A DNA stretch of 64,000 nucleotides from G051903925 sp051903925 (GTDB lineage: Bacteria; Pseudomonadota; Alphaproteobacteria; Zavarziniales; Zavarziniaceae). The stretch covers positions 4,030,001 to 4,094,000 of the forward strand of contig NZ_CP173678.1 in assembly GCF_051903925.1 (NCBI RefSeq), in the 5' to 3' direction. Both the position numbers and the translations under genes were made by a program. Positions within the stretch are counted from its first letter, which is position 1. Each line of letters starts with the position of its first letter. The notes beneath the pieces were generated by a model that saw nothing but the letters and a program-made list of their open reading frames with translations, made no database searches and was not told the origin of the DNA. Below are positions 42,871-50,893 of this stretch, in pieces.

Positions 42871-44354
42871 AAATTACGGATCTCGCCGGGACCCATTGGG
42901 CCGGGCGCGGTGCCGGCTTTGCCCTGGCCCTGCTGCTTGTCGGCGGCTTCCTTCTGGTACGGGTCGCCCTGGGGCCGTTGGCGCCGGACCTGCCGGTCTA
43001 TCTCTTCCTGGTGCCGCCCGTCGTCATCACGGCGGGCCTGGTCGGCCTTGCCCCCGGCCTGCTGGCCACGCTCGTGGGACTGGGTGCCGGTCTGTGGATG
43101 CACGGCCGCAATGCCGATGCCGAGACGGCCGCGGCCTATCTTGCCATGTCGCTGGTCCTGGCCTGGTTCGGGTCCGAGCTCTACCGCACCCGTTCGCGCG
43201 AGGCGGAGACCGCGAGAGACCTGGCGGCACGGGAAGCGCACCTGCGCTCGATCCTGGAAACCGTGCCGGACGCGATGGTGGTGATCGACGAGCATGGCGT
43301 CATGCAATCCTTTGCCATCGCGGCGGAGAGGCTGTTCGGCTACCGCGCGCACGAGGCGATCGGCCGCAACGTGTCGATGCTGATGCCCAGCCCCTATCGC
43401 GAGAACCACGACAACTTCCTGGCCCGCTATCTCTCGACCGGGGAGAAGCGCATCATCGGCATCGGCCGCGTGGTGGTGGGGGAGCGCAAGGACGGCTCCA
43501 CCTTTCCCATGGAACTCAGCGTGGGCGAGATGCGCAGCGGCACGCAGCGCTATTTCACGGGCTTCATCCGCGACCTCACCGAGCGCCAGCAGACCGAGGT
43601 GCGGATGCAGGAATTGCAGTCCGAGCTGGTCCACGTCGCGCGCCTGTCCGCATTGGGCGAGATGGCGTCCAGCCTGGCGCACGAGTTGAACCAGCCGCTG
43701 ACGGCGATCTCGAACTACCTGCGCGGCTGCCAGCGCTTGGTCGGCCAGAGCCCGCCGCCGCCTGTTGCCACCCTGACCGACGCGCTGGACAAGGCAGCGG
43801 CCCAGGCGCTGCGCGCCGGCCAGATCATCAGCCGCCTGCGCGAGTTCGTGGCGCGCGGCGAAAGCACCCGTACGGTCGAGAGCGTGTCGAAGATCGTGGA
43901 GGAAGCAGGCGCGCTTGCCCTGGTCGGGGCCAAGGAACAAGCGGTCAAGGTCCGCTACCGCCTGGATCCTGCGGCCGACGTCGTCCTGGCCGACAAGATC
44001 CAGGTGCAGCAGGTGCTGATCAACCTGATGCGCAACGCGCTCGAGGCGATGGAGGGCTGCGCCACGCGTGAACTGACGGTCGAGACCGTTGCGCGCGATG
44101 CCGATTTCGTCGAGATCAGCGTGGCAGACACCGGCGGCGGGCTGGACGCGGAGGTGGCGGGCCGGCTGTTCCAGCCCTTCGTCACGACCAAGGCGCGCGG
44201 CATGGGCGTGGGCCTGTCGATCTGCCGGACGATCGTCGAGGCCCATGGCGGACGCATCTGGGTTGAGCCTAATCCTGTCGGCGGTACGATCTTTCGATTC
44301 TCCCTCGCCCGCGTGGAGGAGGAGACGAGGGAGGAGGAGACTGGGATTGAATGA
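42852..44354 (+). CDS. fixL: Oxygen-sensor histidine kinase FixL
   Basis: 500 residues. About four membrane helices (residues 20-115) are followed by a haem PAS domain (about 125-260) with the haem ligand His186 in ENHDNF and the oxygen-switch Arg in IIGIGR. The kinase has the phospho-acceptor His277 in SSLAHELNQPLTAISNYL, then N box LINLMRNALEAM, and G boxes DTGGGLD and GMGVGLSI. FixL senses oxygen loss and phosphorylates FixJ. AAGGGG precedes the ATG. It matches rhizobial FixL motifs throughout. Confidence 0.96.
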   Translation: MGQPLREITDLAGTHWAGRGAGFALALLLVGGFLLVRVALGPLAPDLPVYLFLVPPVVITAGLVGLAPGLLATLVGLGAGLWMHGRNADAETAAAYLAMSLVLAWFGSELYRTRSREAETARDLAAREAHLRSILETVPDAMVVIDEHGVMQSFAIAAERLFGYRAHEAIGRNVSMLMPSPYRENHDNFLARYLSTGEKRIIGIGRVVVGERKDGSTFPMELSVGEMRSGTQRYFTGFIRDLTERQQTEVRMQELQSELVHVARLSALGEMASSLAHELNQPLTAISNYLRGCQRLVGQSPPPPVATLTDALDKAAAQALRAGQIISRLREFVARGESTRTVESVSKIVEEAGALALVGAKEQAVKVRYRLDPAADVVLADKIQVQQVLINLMRNALEAMEGCATRELTVETVARDADFVEISVADTGGGLDAEVAGRLFQPFVTTKARGMGVGLSICRTIVEAHGGRIWVEPNPVGGTIFRFSLARVEEETREEETGIE

Positions 44355-44973
44355 GCAGCCGATCGTCCATGTGATCGACGATGACGAGGCCGTGCGGGAA
44401 TCGCTGGTCTTCCTGTTGACCTCGGCCGCGATCACGGCGGTGCCGCATCCATCGGGCGAGTCCTTCATCGGCGCCCTGCCGGTGATCGGCCAGGGCTGCA
44501 TCCTGACCGACGTGCGCATGCCCGGCATGACGGGCATCGAGCTGCTGCACCGGGTGCAGGCCCATGATCGCAACCTGCCGGTGATCGTCATGACCGGCCA
44601 TGGCGACGTGCCAATGGCGGTCGAGGCGCTGAAAGCCGGCGCCTTCGACTTCATCGAGAAGCCGTTCAGCGACGAGCAGATCATCGCCACCGTCCAGGCA
44701 GCGCTTGCCGCGCGGGGCCGCGCGCAGGAGGAACGGGCGGACCGTGCCGCGATCCAGGCCCGGCTGGAAGCGCTGACCACTCGTGAGCGCCAGGTCCTGG
44801 ACGGCCTGATTGCAGGACATCCCAACAAGACCATCGCCTATGACCTGGGCATCAGCCCGCGCACGGTCGAGATCTATCGCGCCAACGTCATGTCCAAGCT
44901 CAACGCCTCCAGCCTGTCCGAGGTGATCCGCATGACCTTCGTCGCGCGCGGCGCCGATCCCAGCCTGGCCTGA
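44347..44973 (+). CDS. fixJ: Response regulator FixJ
   Basis: 208 residues. Receiver with acidic pocket DDDEAV, phospho-Asp D55 in TDVRMPG, and K in IEKPF. The C-terminal GerE-type HTH is LTTRERQVLDGLIAGHPNKTIAYDLGISPRTVEIYRANVM. The start must be TTG 44347, because the ATG at 44351 is out of frame; GGAGGAG precedes it. The gene overlaps fixL by 8 bp, so the sensor and its regulator are translationally coupled. FixJ activates fixK-type genes under low oxygen. Confidence 0.94.
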   Translation: MNEQPIVHVIDDDEAVRESLVFLLTSAAITAVPHPSGESFIGALPVIGQGCILTDVRMPGMTGIELLHRVQAHDRNLPVIVMTGHGDVPMAVEALKAGAFDFIEKPFSDEQIIATVQAALAARGRAQEERADRAAIQARLEALTTRERQVLDGLIAGHPNKTIAYDLGISPRTVEIYRANVMSKLNASSLSEVIRMTFVARGADPSLA

Positions 44974-45002
44974 GTTTGGCGCCGGGATTGGGGGCGGGCG
45001 CG

Positions 45003-45016
45003 TTGATCAGCGTCAA
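45003..45016 (+). promoter_or_regulatory. Consensus FNR/FixK box upstream of the 73-aa gene
   Basis: TTGAT-CAGC-GTCAA is a full match to TTGAT-N4-(A/G)TCAA. It lies 60 bp before the start codon of a small hypothetical gene, 30 bp after fixJ. It could serve an RNA polymerase contact centred near -41. Confidence 0.7.
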
Positions 45017-45075
45017 TGTTCCGCCTTCCCTACCGTGACACCGTCGCAACCCTGTCGCAGCAGGGAGGATCGCGC

Positions 45076-45297
45076 ATGAAGGGACTCGAGGCCGCCCAGG
45101 CCCTGCTTCGGCGCTGCCGCGCGGCGCAGCAGGGCGGGGCCGGGTTCCCGACGGTGTGGCGCGAGACGCTCAGCACGCATCCTCTGGTCCGCGGCATTCC
45201 TGTCCAACGCCTGTCCGACGGCCGGCCAACGCTGGAAGTGCCCCTGATCACGGGCCAGCGCCTGATCCTGGACGACGACGGGTATTCGCTGGGCTGA
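45076..45297 (+). CDS. 73-residue hypothetical protein under a FixK-like box
   Basis: ATG 45076 has GGGAGG upstream. The sequence is MKGLEAAQALLRRCRAAQ... with a Gly-rich middle and the C-terminal motif ITGQRLILDDDGYSLG. It has no signal or membrane helix. Coding is supported by the ribosome site, the promoter box and codon use. It is a likely new member of the low-oxygen regulon. Function unknown. Confidence 0.75.
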   Translation: MKGLEAAQALLRRCRAAQQGGAGFPTVWRETLSTHPLVRGIPVQRLSDGRPTLEVPLITGQRLILDDDGYSLG

Positions 45298-45326
45298 ACC
45301 TTGGGCCGTCCGGGCGACCAGGCGCT

Positions 45327-45680
45327 TCACGTCAGGGCAATCGCCTGCAGCATCGCGTCGATGTCGACCGGCTTGGCAAAGCAGGCCTGGGCCGACAGGC
45401 GCCGCGCCTCCACCTGCAGCGCGGGGCTGGGTCGGCCGGTCATGAAGATCGCCGGCCGATCGAAAGCACGGGCGCGCAGTCGCCGCAAGGTCTCCAGACC
45501 ACTGGCGCCAGGCAAGTCGACGTCCAGGATGACGCAGCAGCTCTGCTCCAGGTCGTGGGCCGCCAGCATCGCCTCGCCCGTAGCGAAGTCGCGCACCATG
45601 TAGCCGTCAAGTTCCAGGAGCATGCGCAGGGACTCGCGCACGGCCTGATCGTCCTCGACAACCACGACCATCCGGCCCAT
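45327..45680 (-). CDS. Single-domain response regulator
   Basis: 117 residues. A receiver only: acidic pair in VVEDDQAVRE, phospho-Asp D53 in ILDVDLPG, and Lys in FAKPVD. It resembles the FixJ receiver, and no output domain follows, so it probably acts as a phosphate sink or adaptor. ATG 45680 has GGAG upstream. An FNR/FixK-like box lies 63 bp upstream, within the end of the UdgX gene. Confidence 0.9.
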   Translation of the reverse strand: MGRMVVVVEDDQAVRESLRMLLELDGYMVRDFATGEAMLAAHDLEQSCCVILDVDLPGASGLETLRRLRARAFDRPAIFMTGRPSPALQVEARRLSAQACFAKPVDIDAMLQAIALT

Positions 45681-45742
45681 GCGGGAACTCCGCATACAGG
45701 GAAACATGACCGCCAATCTGCATCCCTCGGCTGCAGGCGCCC

Positions 45743-45756
45743 ATGATCCAGATCAA
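45743..45756 (-). promoter_or_regulatory. FNR/FixK-like box upstream of the single-domain receiver
   Basis: ATGAT-CCAG-ATCAA differs from TTGAT-N4-ATCAA at a single base and sits 63 bp before the receiver gene start at 45680. It falls at the 3' end of the UdgX gene. The sequence is nearly palindromic so orientation is not decisive. Confidence 0.6.
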
Positions 45757-47189
45757 GCGGCGCGCGGCCCGGCTGCCGCGTCCGCGCGGGCGCGCGCCAG
45801 ATCGGCGACGAACGCGCGCCAGGCCTCCGCCTTTGCCGCCTCGTCGGGCAGGCGCAGCAGGTAGGAGGGATGAACCGTGATGAAACCGGGCCGGTTGGCA
45901 AAGGTCGTCGGTCCGCGATTGGCGGTCACCGGGATCGGCCGTCCGGCCAGGGCGAGGACCGCGGTCGCCCCCAGCGCCACGACCAGGCGCGGCTGGACGA
46001 AGTCCAGTTCCTGCTCCAGCCACCAGCGATAGTGCTTCACCTCGCCCGCCGTCGGCGTCTTGTGCAGCCGCCGCTTGCCCTGCTGCTCGAACTTGAAGTG
46101 CTTGACCGCGTTCGTGACATAGGTGCGCGCCCGGTCGATGCCGGCCTCGGCCAGGGCTCGGTCGAGAAGCTGTCCCGCCGGTCCGACAAAGGGCCGTCCC
46201 TGCAGGTCCTCCTGGTCACCTGGCTGCTCGCCGACAAAGGCCAGGTCGGGCCGCAGCGGCCCCTCCCCCAATACCGCCCGGGTGCCGCCGGGCACGAACG
46301 GTGGCGTCGCGGCGATCAGCCGGTTGAGCGCCTCAAGGCTGTGGGGCGCCTGCTCGGCCATCGCGGCAACGGCCCGGTCCGGATTGCGCTTCGTGGGCAT
46401 GGCTGCCTCCCGTTCGATCATTTCCCGGACCCGTGCGGGAGCTGAGCGGATCAATTCCGGAATGGCCTGTGTCTCCGGCATGTTGGCCCAGTATTTCCGC
46501 GGCATTTCCGAACGCATGGCGACCGGGTTCACCCGCGCCGGGTTGAAAACGCTCTGGTAATAGGTGCGCCAGCCGGCCTCGAAGCCGTCGCCCTCCGGCA
46601 GGTCGCTGCGCCGGCCCGGCGGCCCCACCTCCAGCCGCCGCGTGTCCCAGTGCAGCGCACCAAACGGCGTCAGGATCGACCAGACCATGTTGCGGAAGCG
46701 GTTCACGAAGAAGCCGGCCGTCGCGCGCACGATGTCGTGGTCGGGCTCGAACCAGGCGACGAAGCGCTCCGACCCGTCGGGATCGTGCACCACGCGAAAG
46801 CGCAGGAAGGCGTGCATCTTGTGCAGGTCGCGGCGCACCGCCTTGGCCAGCAGATGCAGGCGATGCACCAGTGGATCGCTGGCGATCGCCAGCAGCGCCC
46901 GCTCGCCCTGCAGCACCCGCCACACCAGTTGGTACAGCAGCGCGAACCGCTCCGGCTCGCGGTGGCACACCACCAGGTCGATCACCTCGGCAACGCCCCG
47001 CGGCAGCGCCAGGGGTGGGGCATCCGGCGCCGGCTCGATGCGCTCCGCCGTGCCCAGCAGGCCGGGCGCGCCGCTGCTCCACAGAACCTCCGCGGGCGGC
47101 ACGCCGGCGGCGATCAGGTGGCGGACAGCCGCACGGAAACTGTCCAGGTCGGCGCCCGCGGCCAGCACCACCTGGCGCGCGGCGGACAT
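45753..47189 (-). CDS. DUF4130-UdgX fusion (uracil-DNA binding glycosylase-like protein)
   Basis: 478 residues. The N-terminal part (about 1-270) is the DUF4130 domain, with FLRFRVVHDPDGSERFVAWFEPDHDIVRA. The C-terminal part is a family-4-like uracil glycosylase with GEQPGDQED (320-328), GRPFVGPAGQLLD, and the UdgX insertion KRRLH (372-376) that contains the His known to form a covalent bond with the DNA sugar after uracil removal. HPSYLLR (440-446) completes the site. Start ATG overlaps the radical SAM stop by 1 bp. A LexA box lies at the head of the operon. Confidence 0.92.
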   Translation of the reverse strand: MSAARQVVLAAGADLDSFRAAVRHLIAAGVPPAEVLWSSGAPGLLGTAERIEPAPDAPPLALPRGVAEVIDLVVCHREPERFALLYQLVWRVLQGERALLAIASDPLVHRLHLLAKAVRRDLHKMHAFLRFRVVHDPDGSERFVAWFEPDHDIVRATAGFFVNRFRNMVWSILTPFGALHWDTRRLEVGPPGRRSDLPEGDGFEAGWRTYYQSVFNPARVNPVAMRSEMPRKYWANMPETQAIPELIRSAPARVREMIEREAAMPTKRNPDRAVAAMAEQAPHSLEALNRLIAATPPFVPGGTRAVLGEGPLRPDLAFVGEQPGDQEDLQGRPFVGPAGQLLDRALAEAGIDRARTYVTNAVKHFKFEQQGKRRLHKTPTAGEVKHYRWWLEQELDFVQPRLVVALGATAVLALAGRPIPVTANRGPTTFANRPGFITVHPSYLLRLPDEAAKAEAWRAFVADLARARADAAAGPRAA

Positions 47190-48400
47190 CAGAACAGGCT
47201 CATCTGGCGGGCTGGCGCGACCAGCTGCTGGCGGAGGTCAGCCCTGTCGGTCAGCGCGCCAGGCTGGTAGTCCGCGGCCACCAGGAAGGGCCGCGCGCGC
47301 CGCAGCGCCCGCGTCAGGCGCCCCACATCCGCCAGCCGCAGCCGCGTATGACGCCGCGCCGCCACGATGCGGTCGACACAGCGGGTACCCAGGCCGGGCA
47401 CGCGCAACAGCATCTCCCGCGCCGCCGTGTTGACGTCGACCGGAAACTGCTCGCGATGCTTCAATGCCCAGGCCAGCTTGGGATCGACCTCCAAATCCAG
47501 CATGCCGCCGGAGCCGCCCTCTGCGATCTCGTCAACCCCGAAGCCGTAATAGCGCAGCAGCCAGTCCGCCTGGTACAGCCGGTGCTCGCGCTGCAGCGGC
47601 GGCGGCTTGATCGGCAGGACGACGCTCGCCTCCGGGATCGGACTGAAGGCGGAATAATAGACACGCCGCAGCGCGTAGCGGTCGTAGAGCGTCGCCGTCG
47701 TCTCCAGCACCGACCGGTCGCTTGTGTCGTCGGCGCCAACAATCACCTGCGTGCTCTGGCCCGACGGGGAGAAGGTGCGCTTCTCTGCCTTGGCCTCGAC
47801 AATGCGCTCGTGCATCTGGCCCATGGCACCGCGGATGCGCCCGGCATCCTTTTCCGGCGCCAGGCGGCCCAGGCTGCGCTCGGCCGTCAGTTCCAGGTTG
47901 ATCGACAGGCGGTCGGCCCACAGGCCCGCCTGCTCGATCAGCCAGGGACTGGCCTCCGGAATGGCTTTCAGATGGATGTACCCGGCAAAGCCGCGGTCGC
48001 GGCGCAGGGTACGCGCGACCAGCATCATCTGCTCCATCGTATAGTCGGGCGAGCGGATGATGCCGGAGGACAGGAACAGCCCCTCGATATAGTTGCGCTT
48101 GTAGAACTCGATGGTCAGCGTCACCACCTCGTCCACGCTGAATCGGGCACGCCGGACATTGGACGAGCGCCGATTGATGCAATAAGCGCAATCGAACAGG
48201 CAGTAGTTGGTCAGCAGGATCTTCAGCAGCGAAACGCAGCGGCCGTCCGGCGTGTAGGCGTGGCAGATGCCGCTGCCTGTCGTACTGCCCAGCCCGCCCT
48301 TGCCGGCGCTACGCTTCGGTGCGCCGGACGAGGCGCAGGACGCATCGTATTTCGCGGCATCCGCCAGAACCTTCAGCTTCTCCGCCAGAGTCTCGTCCAT
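47189..48400 (-). CDS. Putative DNA modification/repair radical SAM protein
   Basis: 403 residues. The [4Fe-4S] cluster cysteines are C67, C71 and C74 in CLFDCAYC. Downstream it has YIHLKAIPEASP and a C-terminal helix-hairpin-helix-like region (REMLLRVPGLGTRCVDRI) that would bind DNA. Proteins of this type are always found beside the DUF4130-UdgX gene, as here, and are thought to take part in DNA repair, but the reaction is not established. A LexA-type box lies 25 bp upstream of the start codon. Confidence 0.92.
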   Translation of the reverse strand: MDETLAEKLKVLADAAKYDASCASSGAPKRSAGKGGLGSTTGSGICHAYTPDGRCVSLLKILLTNYCLFDCAYCINRRSSNVRRARFSVDEVVTLTIEFYKRNYIEGLFLSSGIIRSPDYTMEQMMLVARTLRRDRGFAGYIHLKAIPEASPWLIEQAGLWADRLSINLELTAERSLGRLAPEKDAGRIRGAMGQMHERIVEAKAEKRTFSPSGQSTQVIVGADDTSDRSVLETTATLYDRYALRRVYYSAFSPIPEASVVLPIKPPPLQREHRLYQADWLLRYYGFGVDEIAEGGSGGMLDLEVDPKLAWALKHREQFPVDVNTAAREMLLRVPGLGTRCVDRIVAARRHTRLRLADVGRLTRALRRARPFLVAADYQPGALTDRADLRQQLVAPARQMSLF

Positions 48401-48424
48401 CGGTCCACCCTGTTACGCAACATC

Positions 48425-48439
48425 GTTCACTATATGTTC
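48425..48439 (-). promoter_or_regulatory. LexA (SOS) box GTTC-N7-GTTC
   Basis: GTTC at 48425-48428 and at 48436-48439 with exactly 7 bases between, 25-39 bp upstream of the radical SAM start at 48400. This is the alphaproteobacterial LexA consensus. It predicts damage-induced expression of the radical SAM-UdgX operon. The direct-repeat site is on the plus-strand reading. Confidence 0.75.
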
Positions 48440-48506
48440 TTTATCCCCTGTTTGCCAAGGATCATCTTTTTCTCCCACGACCTTAAGGCGGCAGAAGTCC
48501 GCTTCC

Positions 48507-48534
48507 GCTCATCCCCGCGAAGGCGGGAATGAGC
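48507..48534. repeat. Palindromic intergenic element (CCCCGC-type)
   Basis: GCTCAT and ATGAGC ends flank CCCCGCgaagGCGGG, giving a long imperfect hairpin between the pgm stop and the radical SAM operon promoter. It resembles the element at 11109-11128 and may also end the pgm transcript. Confidence 0.6.
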
Positions 48535-48551
48535 GGCGGGGGGACGATCCG

Positions 48552-49940
48552 TCAGTGGCCGCCCAGGACGAAGGGGACGCCGCTTTGGTCCAGTGCGTCG
48601 TGGATCGAAGCCTTGAGCCGCTCAAGTCCGGCCTCATCCGCCGACTCGGCGCGCGCCACGAGCACGGCCTGGGTGTTCGACGCCCGCAGCAGCCACCAGC
48701 CATCGGGCGTGTTGACACGCACGCCGTCGATGCCGTTGACCTCCGCCCCGGCATCCGCCAGGCGCTGCCGCACCTCGTCGATCACGGCGAACTTGCGCTC
48801 GTCGGGGCACTCGATGCGCAGCTCGGGCGTGTTCACGCGCTCAGGCAGGCTGTCGCGCAGGTCGGCCAGCGGGCCATGGTTGGCGACGGTGACGAGCAGG
48901 CGCAGGGCGCCATAGATCGCGTCGTCAAAGCCGTACCAGCGGTCGTTGAAGAAGATGTGGCCGCTCATCTCGCCTGCCAGGGGCGAGCCCACCTCAGCCA
49001 TCTTGGTCTTGATCAGCGAATGCCCGGTCTTGAACATCAGCGGCACACCGCCCAGGCGCGCGATCTCGTCGTACAGGACCTGGCTTGCCTTCACGTCGCC
49101 GATGATCGTGGCGCCAGGATGGTCACGCAGCACATCGCGGGAGAACAGGGCGATCATCTGGTCACCCCAGATGATGCGGCCCTGGGCGTCGATCGCGCCC
49201 ACGCGATCGGCATCGCCGTCCAGGCCGATACCGATGTCCAGTTGCTTGGCCAGGACCAGTTCCTGAAGCTGAACCAGGTTCTCTGGCACGGTCGGGTCGG
49301 GATGGTGCGCCGGGAAGGTGCCGTCGATCCGTCCGTTGATGATGTAGTGGCGGCCCGGCAGGCGCTTCACCAGCGCCTCCACGACCTCGCCCCCCGCCCC
49401 ATTGCCGGGGTCCCAGCCCACGGCCAGGTCGCCGGGAATCACTTCCTCGGCCAGGCGGTCGACATAGGCGTCAAAGACCGAGATGGCGCGCTCCGCCCCC
49501 TGGCCCCAGGCATAGTCGGCGACGGCGGCGATGCGGCCGATCTCCTGGATCTGTTCGCCAAAGAAGGCCTTGCGGCCCAGCATCATCTTGAAGCCGTTCT
49601 GGTCGGGCGGATTGTGGGAACCCGTGACCATGATCCCGCCATCTGCCTCCCGGTGATAGACCGAGAAGTAGAGCATCGGCGTCGGACCGCGGCCGATCCG
49701 CTCGACCTCCGCGCCGCACGACACCAGGCCGTCGACCAGGGCCGCTTCAAGCTCGGGCGAGCTGACACGGCCGTCATAGCCGACAGTCACCTTGGGCCGG
49801 TCCTTGCCATGGCGGCGCAGGATCGTGGCGAAGGCCCGGCCGATGGCGCGCGCGTCCTCCGTTCCCAGCGTCTTGCCCACTGTGCCGCGGATGTCGTACT
49901 CGCGCAGCGACGTCGGGTGAAAGGCGTGCGCGGCGCTCAT
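48552..49940 (-). CDS. Phosphomannomutase/phosphoglucomutase
   Basis: 462 residues. The phospho-Ser is S108 in TGSHNPP, the Mg-binding loop is GLDGDADR, the sugar loop is GEMSGHIFF, and the C-terminal phosphate site has RASNTQAVL. The enzyme interconverts hexose 6- and 1-phosphates. Its ATG overlaps the galU stop by 4 bp, so glucose-1-P from this enzyme can be used directly by GalU. The supply fits the polysaccharide genes at the window's left end. Confidence 0.93.
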   Translation of the reverse strand: MSAAHAFHPTSLREYDIRGTVGKTLGTEDARAIGRAFATILRRHGKDRPKVTVGYDGRVSSPELEAALVDGLVSCGAEVERIGRGPTPMLYFSVYHREADGGIMVTGSHNPPDQNGFKMMLGRKAFFGEQIQEIGRIAAVADYAWGQGAERAISVFDAYVDRLAEEVIPGDLAVGWDPGNGAGGEVVEALVKRLPGRHYIINGRIDGTFPAHHPDPTVPENLVQLQELVLAKQLDIGIGLDGDADRVGAIDAQGRIIWGDQMIALFSRDVLRDHPGATIIGDVKASQVLYDEIARLGGVPLMFKTGHSLIKTKMAEVGSPLAGEMSGHIFFNDRWYGFDDAIYGALRLLVTVANHGPLADLRDSLPERVNTPELRIECPDERKFAVIDEVRQRLADAGAEVNGIDGVRVNTPDGWWLLRASNTQAVLVARAESADEAGLERLKASIHDALDQSGVPFVLGGH

Positions 49941-50815
49941 TGGGCGGCCTTCGGCAGCAGGTTCTGGATGATGCCGGCCAGCGGCCCGCCGGTGTCGGCC
50001 CGCGAAAGCCCAAAGGCGACATTCGCCTCCAGGAAGCCCAGGCGCTCGCCACAATCGAAGCGCCGGCCTTCGAAGCGCAGGCCGTGGAACGGCACGCGAC
50101 CAACCAGCCGGGCCATCGCGTCGGTGAGCTGGATCTCGCCGCCCGCGCCCTTCTTGCGTTCCTCCAGGAACGGCCAGATTTCGGCAGACAGGACATAGCG
50201 GCCGATGATCGACAGCGTGGACGGCGCCACCGCCGGGTCCGGCTTCTCGACCAGGCCCAGGATCTCGGTCAGCGAGCCGTCTACCCCGCCCGGCTGCAGG
50301 ATGCCATAGCGGTTCGTCTGGTCGCGCGGCACGTCCATCACGGCGACCACGCTGCCGCCGGTGCGGTCGTGGGCCGCGGTCAGCTGCTGCAGGCAGGGGG
50401 TCTTGCTCAAAACGATGTCATCGGGCAGCAGCACGGCAAAAGGCTCGTCACCCACGATGTCGCGCGCGCACAGCACGGCATGGCCCAGGCCCAGCGGTTC
50501 CTGCTGGCGGGTATAGACGACCTGACCTTCGCGCGGCAGCCACGCCTTCAGCGCCTCCAGCTCCCGCGTCTTGCCGCGCCGCTCCAGCGTCGCTTCAAGC
50601 TCATAGGCATGGTCGAAATGGTCCTCCAGGGCCGTCTTGCCCCGGCCGGTCACGAAGATGAACTGCTCGCAACCCGCGGCCTTGGCCTCTTCCACGGCGT
50701 ACTGGATCAGCGGCTTGTCGACGACGGGCAGCATCTCCTTGGGGATCGCCTTGGTCGCCGGCAGGGACCGTGTCCCAAGGCCGGCAACGGGGAAGACTGC
50801 CTTGCGAACCTTCAT
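49937..50815 (-). CDS. galU: UTP-glucose-1-phosphate uridylyltransferase
   Basis: 292 residues. Nucleotide-binding FPVAGLGTRSLPATKAIPKEMLPVVDKP is the GalU signature; LPDDIV and GGEIQLTDA follow in order. It makes UDP-glucose from UTP and glucose-1-phosphate. ATG 50815 is chosen because it gives the usual short N-terminus (MKVRKAVFPVAG). It is operonic with the phosphomannomutase gene through an ATGA overlap. Confidence 0.95.
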   Translation of the reverse strand: MKVRKAVFPVAGLGTRSLPATKAIPKEMLPVVDKPLIQYAVEEAKAAGCEQFIFVTGRGKTALEDHFDHAYELEATLERRGKTRELEALKAWLPREGQVVYTRQQEPLGLGHAVLCARDIVGDEPFAVLLPDDIVLSKTPCLQQLTAAHDRTGGSVVAVMDVPRDQTNRYGILQPGGVDGSLTEILGLVEKPDPAVAPSTLSIIGRYVLSAEIWPFLEERKKGAGGEIQLTDAMARLVGRVPFHGLRFEGRRFDCGERLGFLEANVAFGLSRADTGGPLAGIIQNLLPKAAQ

Positions 50816-50893
50816 GTGATGGGTCCTGCGTAGGTCTGGGTCCGATGCCCCATTGGCACCGGCATCCAAGAGTAGTGTCTGGTACTCAACGAA

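Noticed and set aside
44351..44353. ATG as the fixJ start
   Set aside because: It is in a different frame from the FixJ receiver; the TTG at 44347 with GGAGGAG upstream fits.
42864..44834. Long antisense frame over fixL and fixJ
   Set aside because: The plus strand carries the full FixL and FixJ motif sets, so the opposite frame is a shadow.
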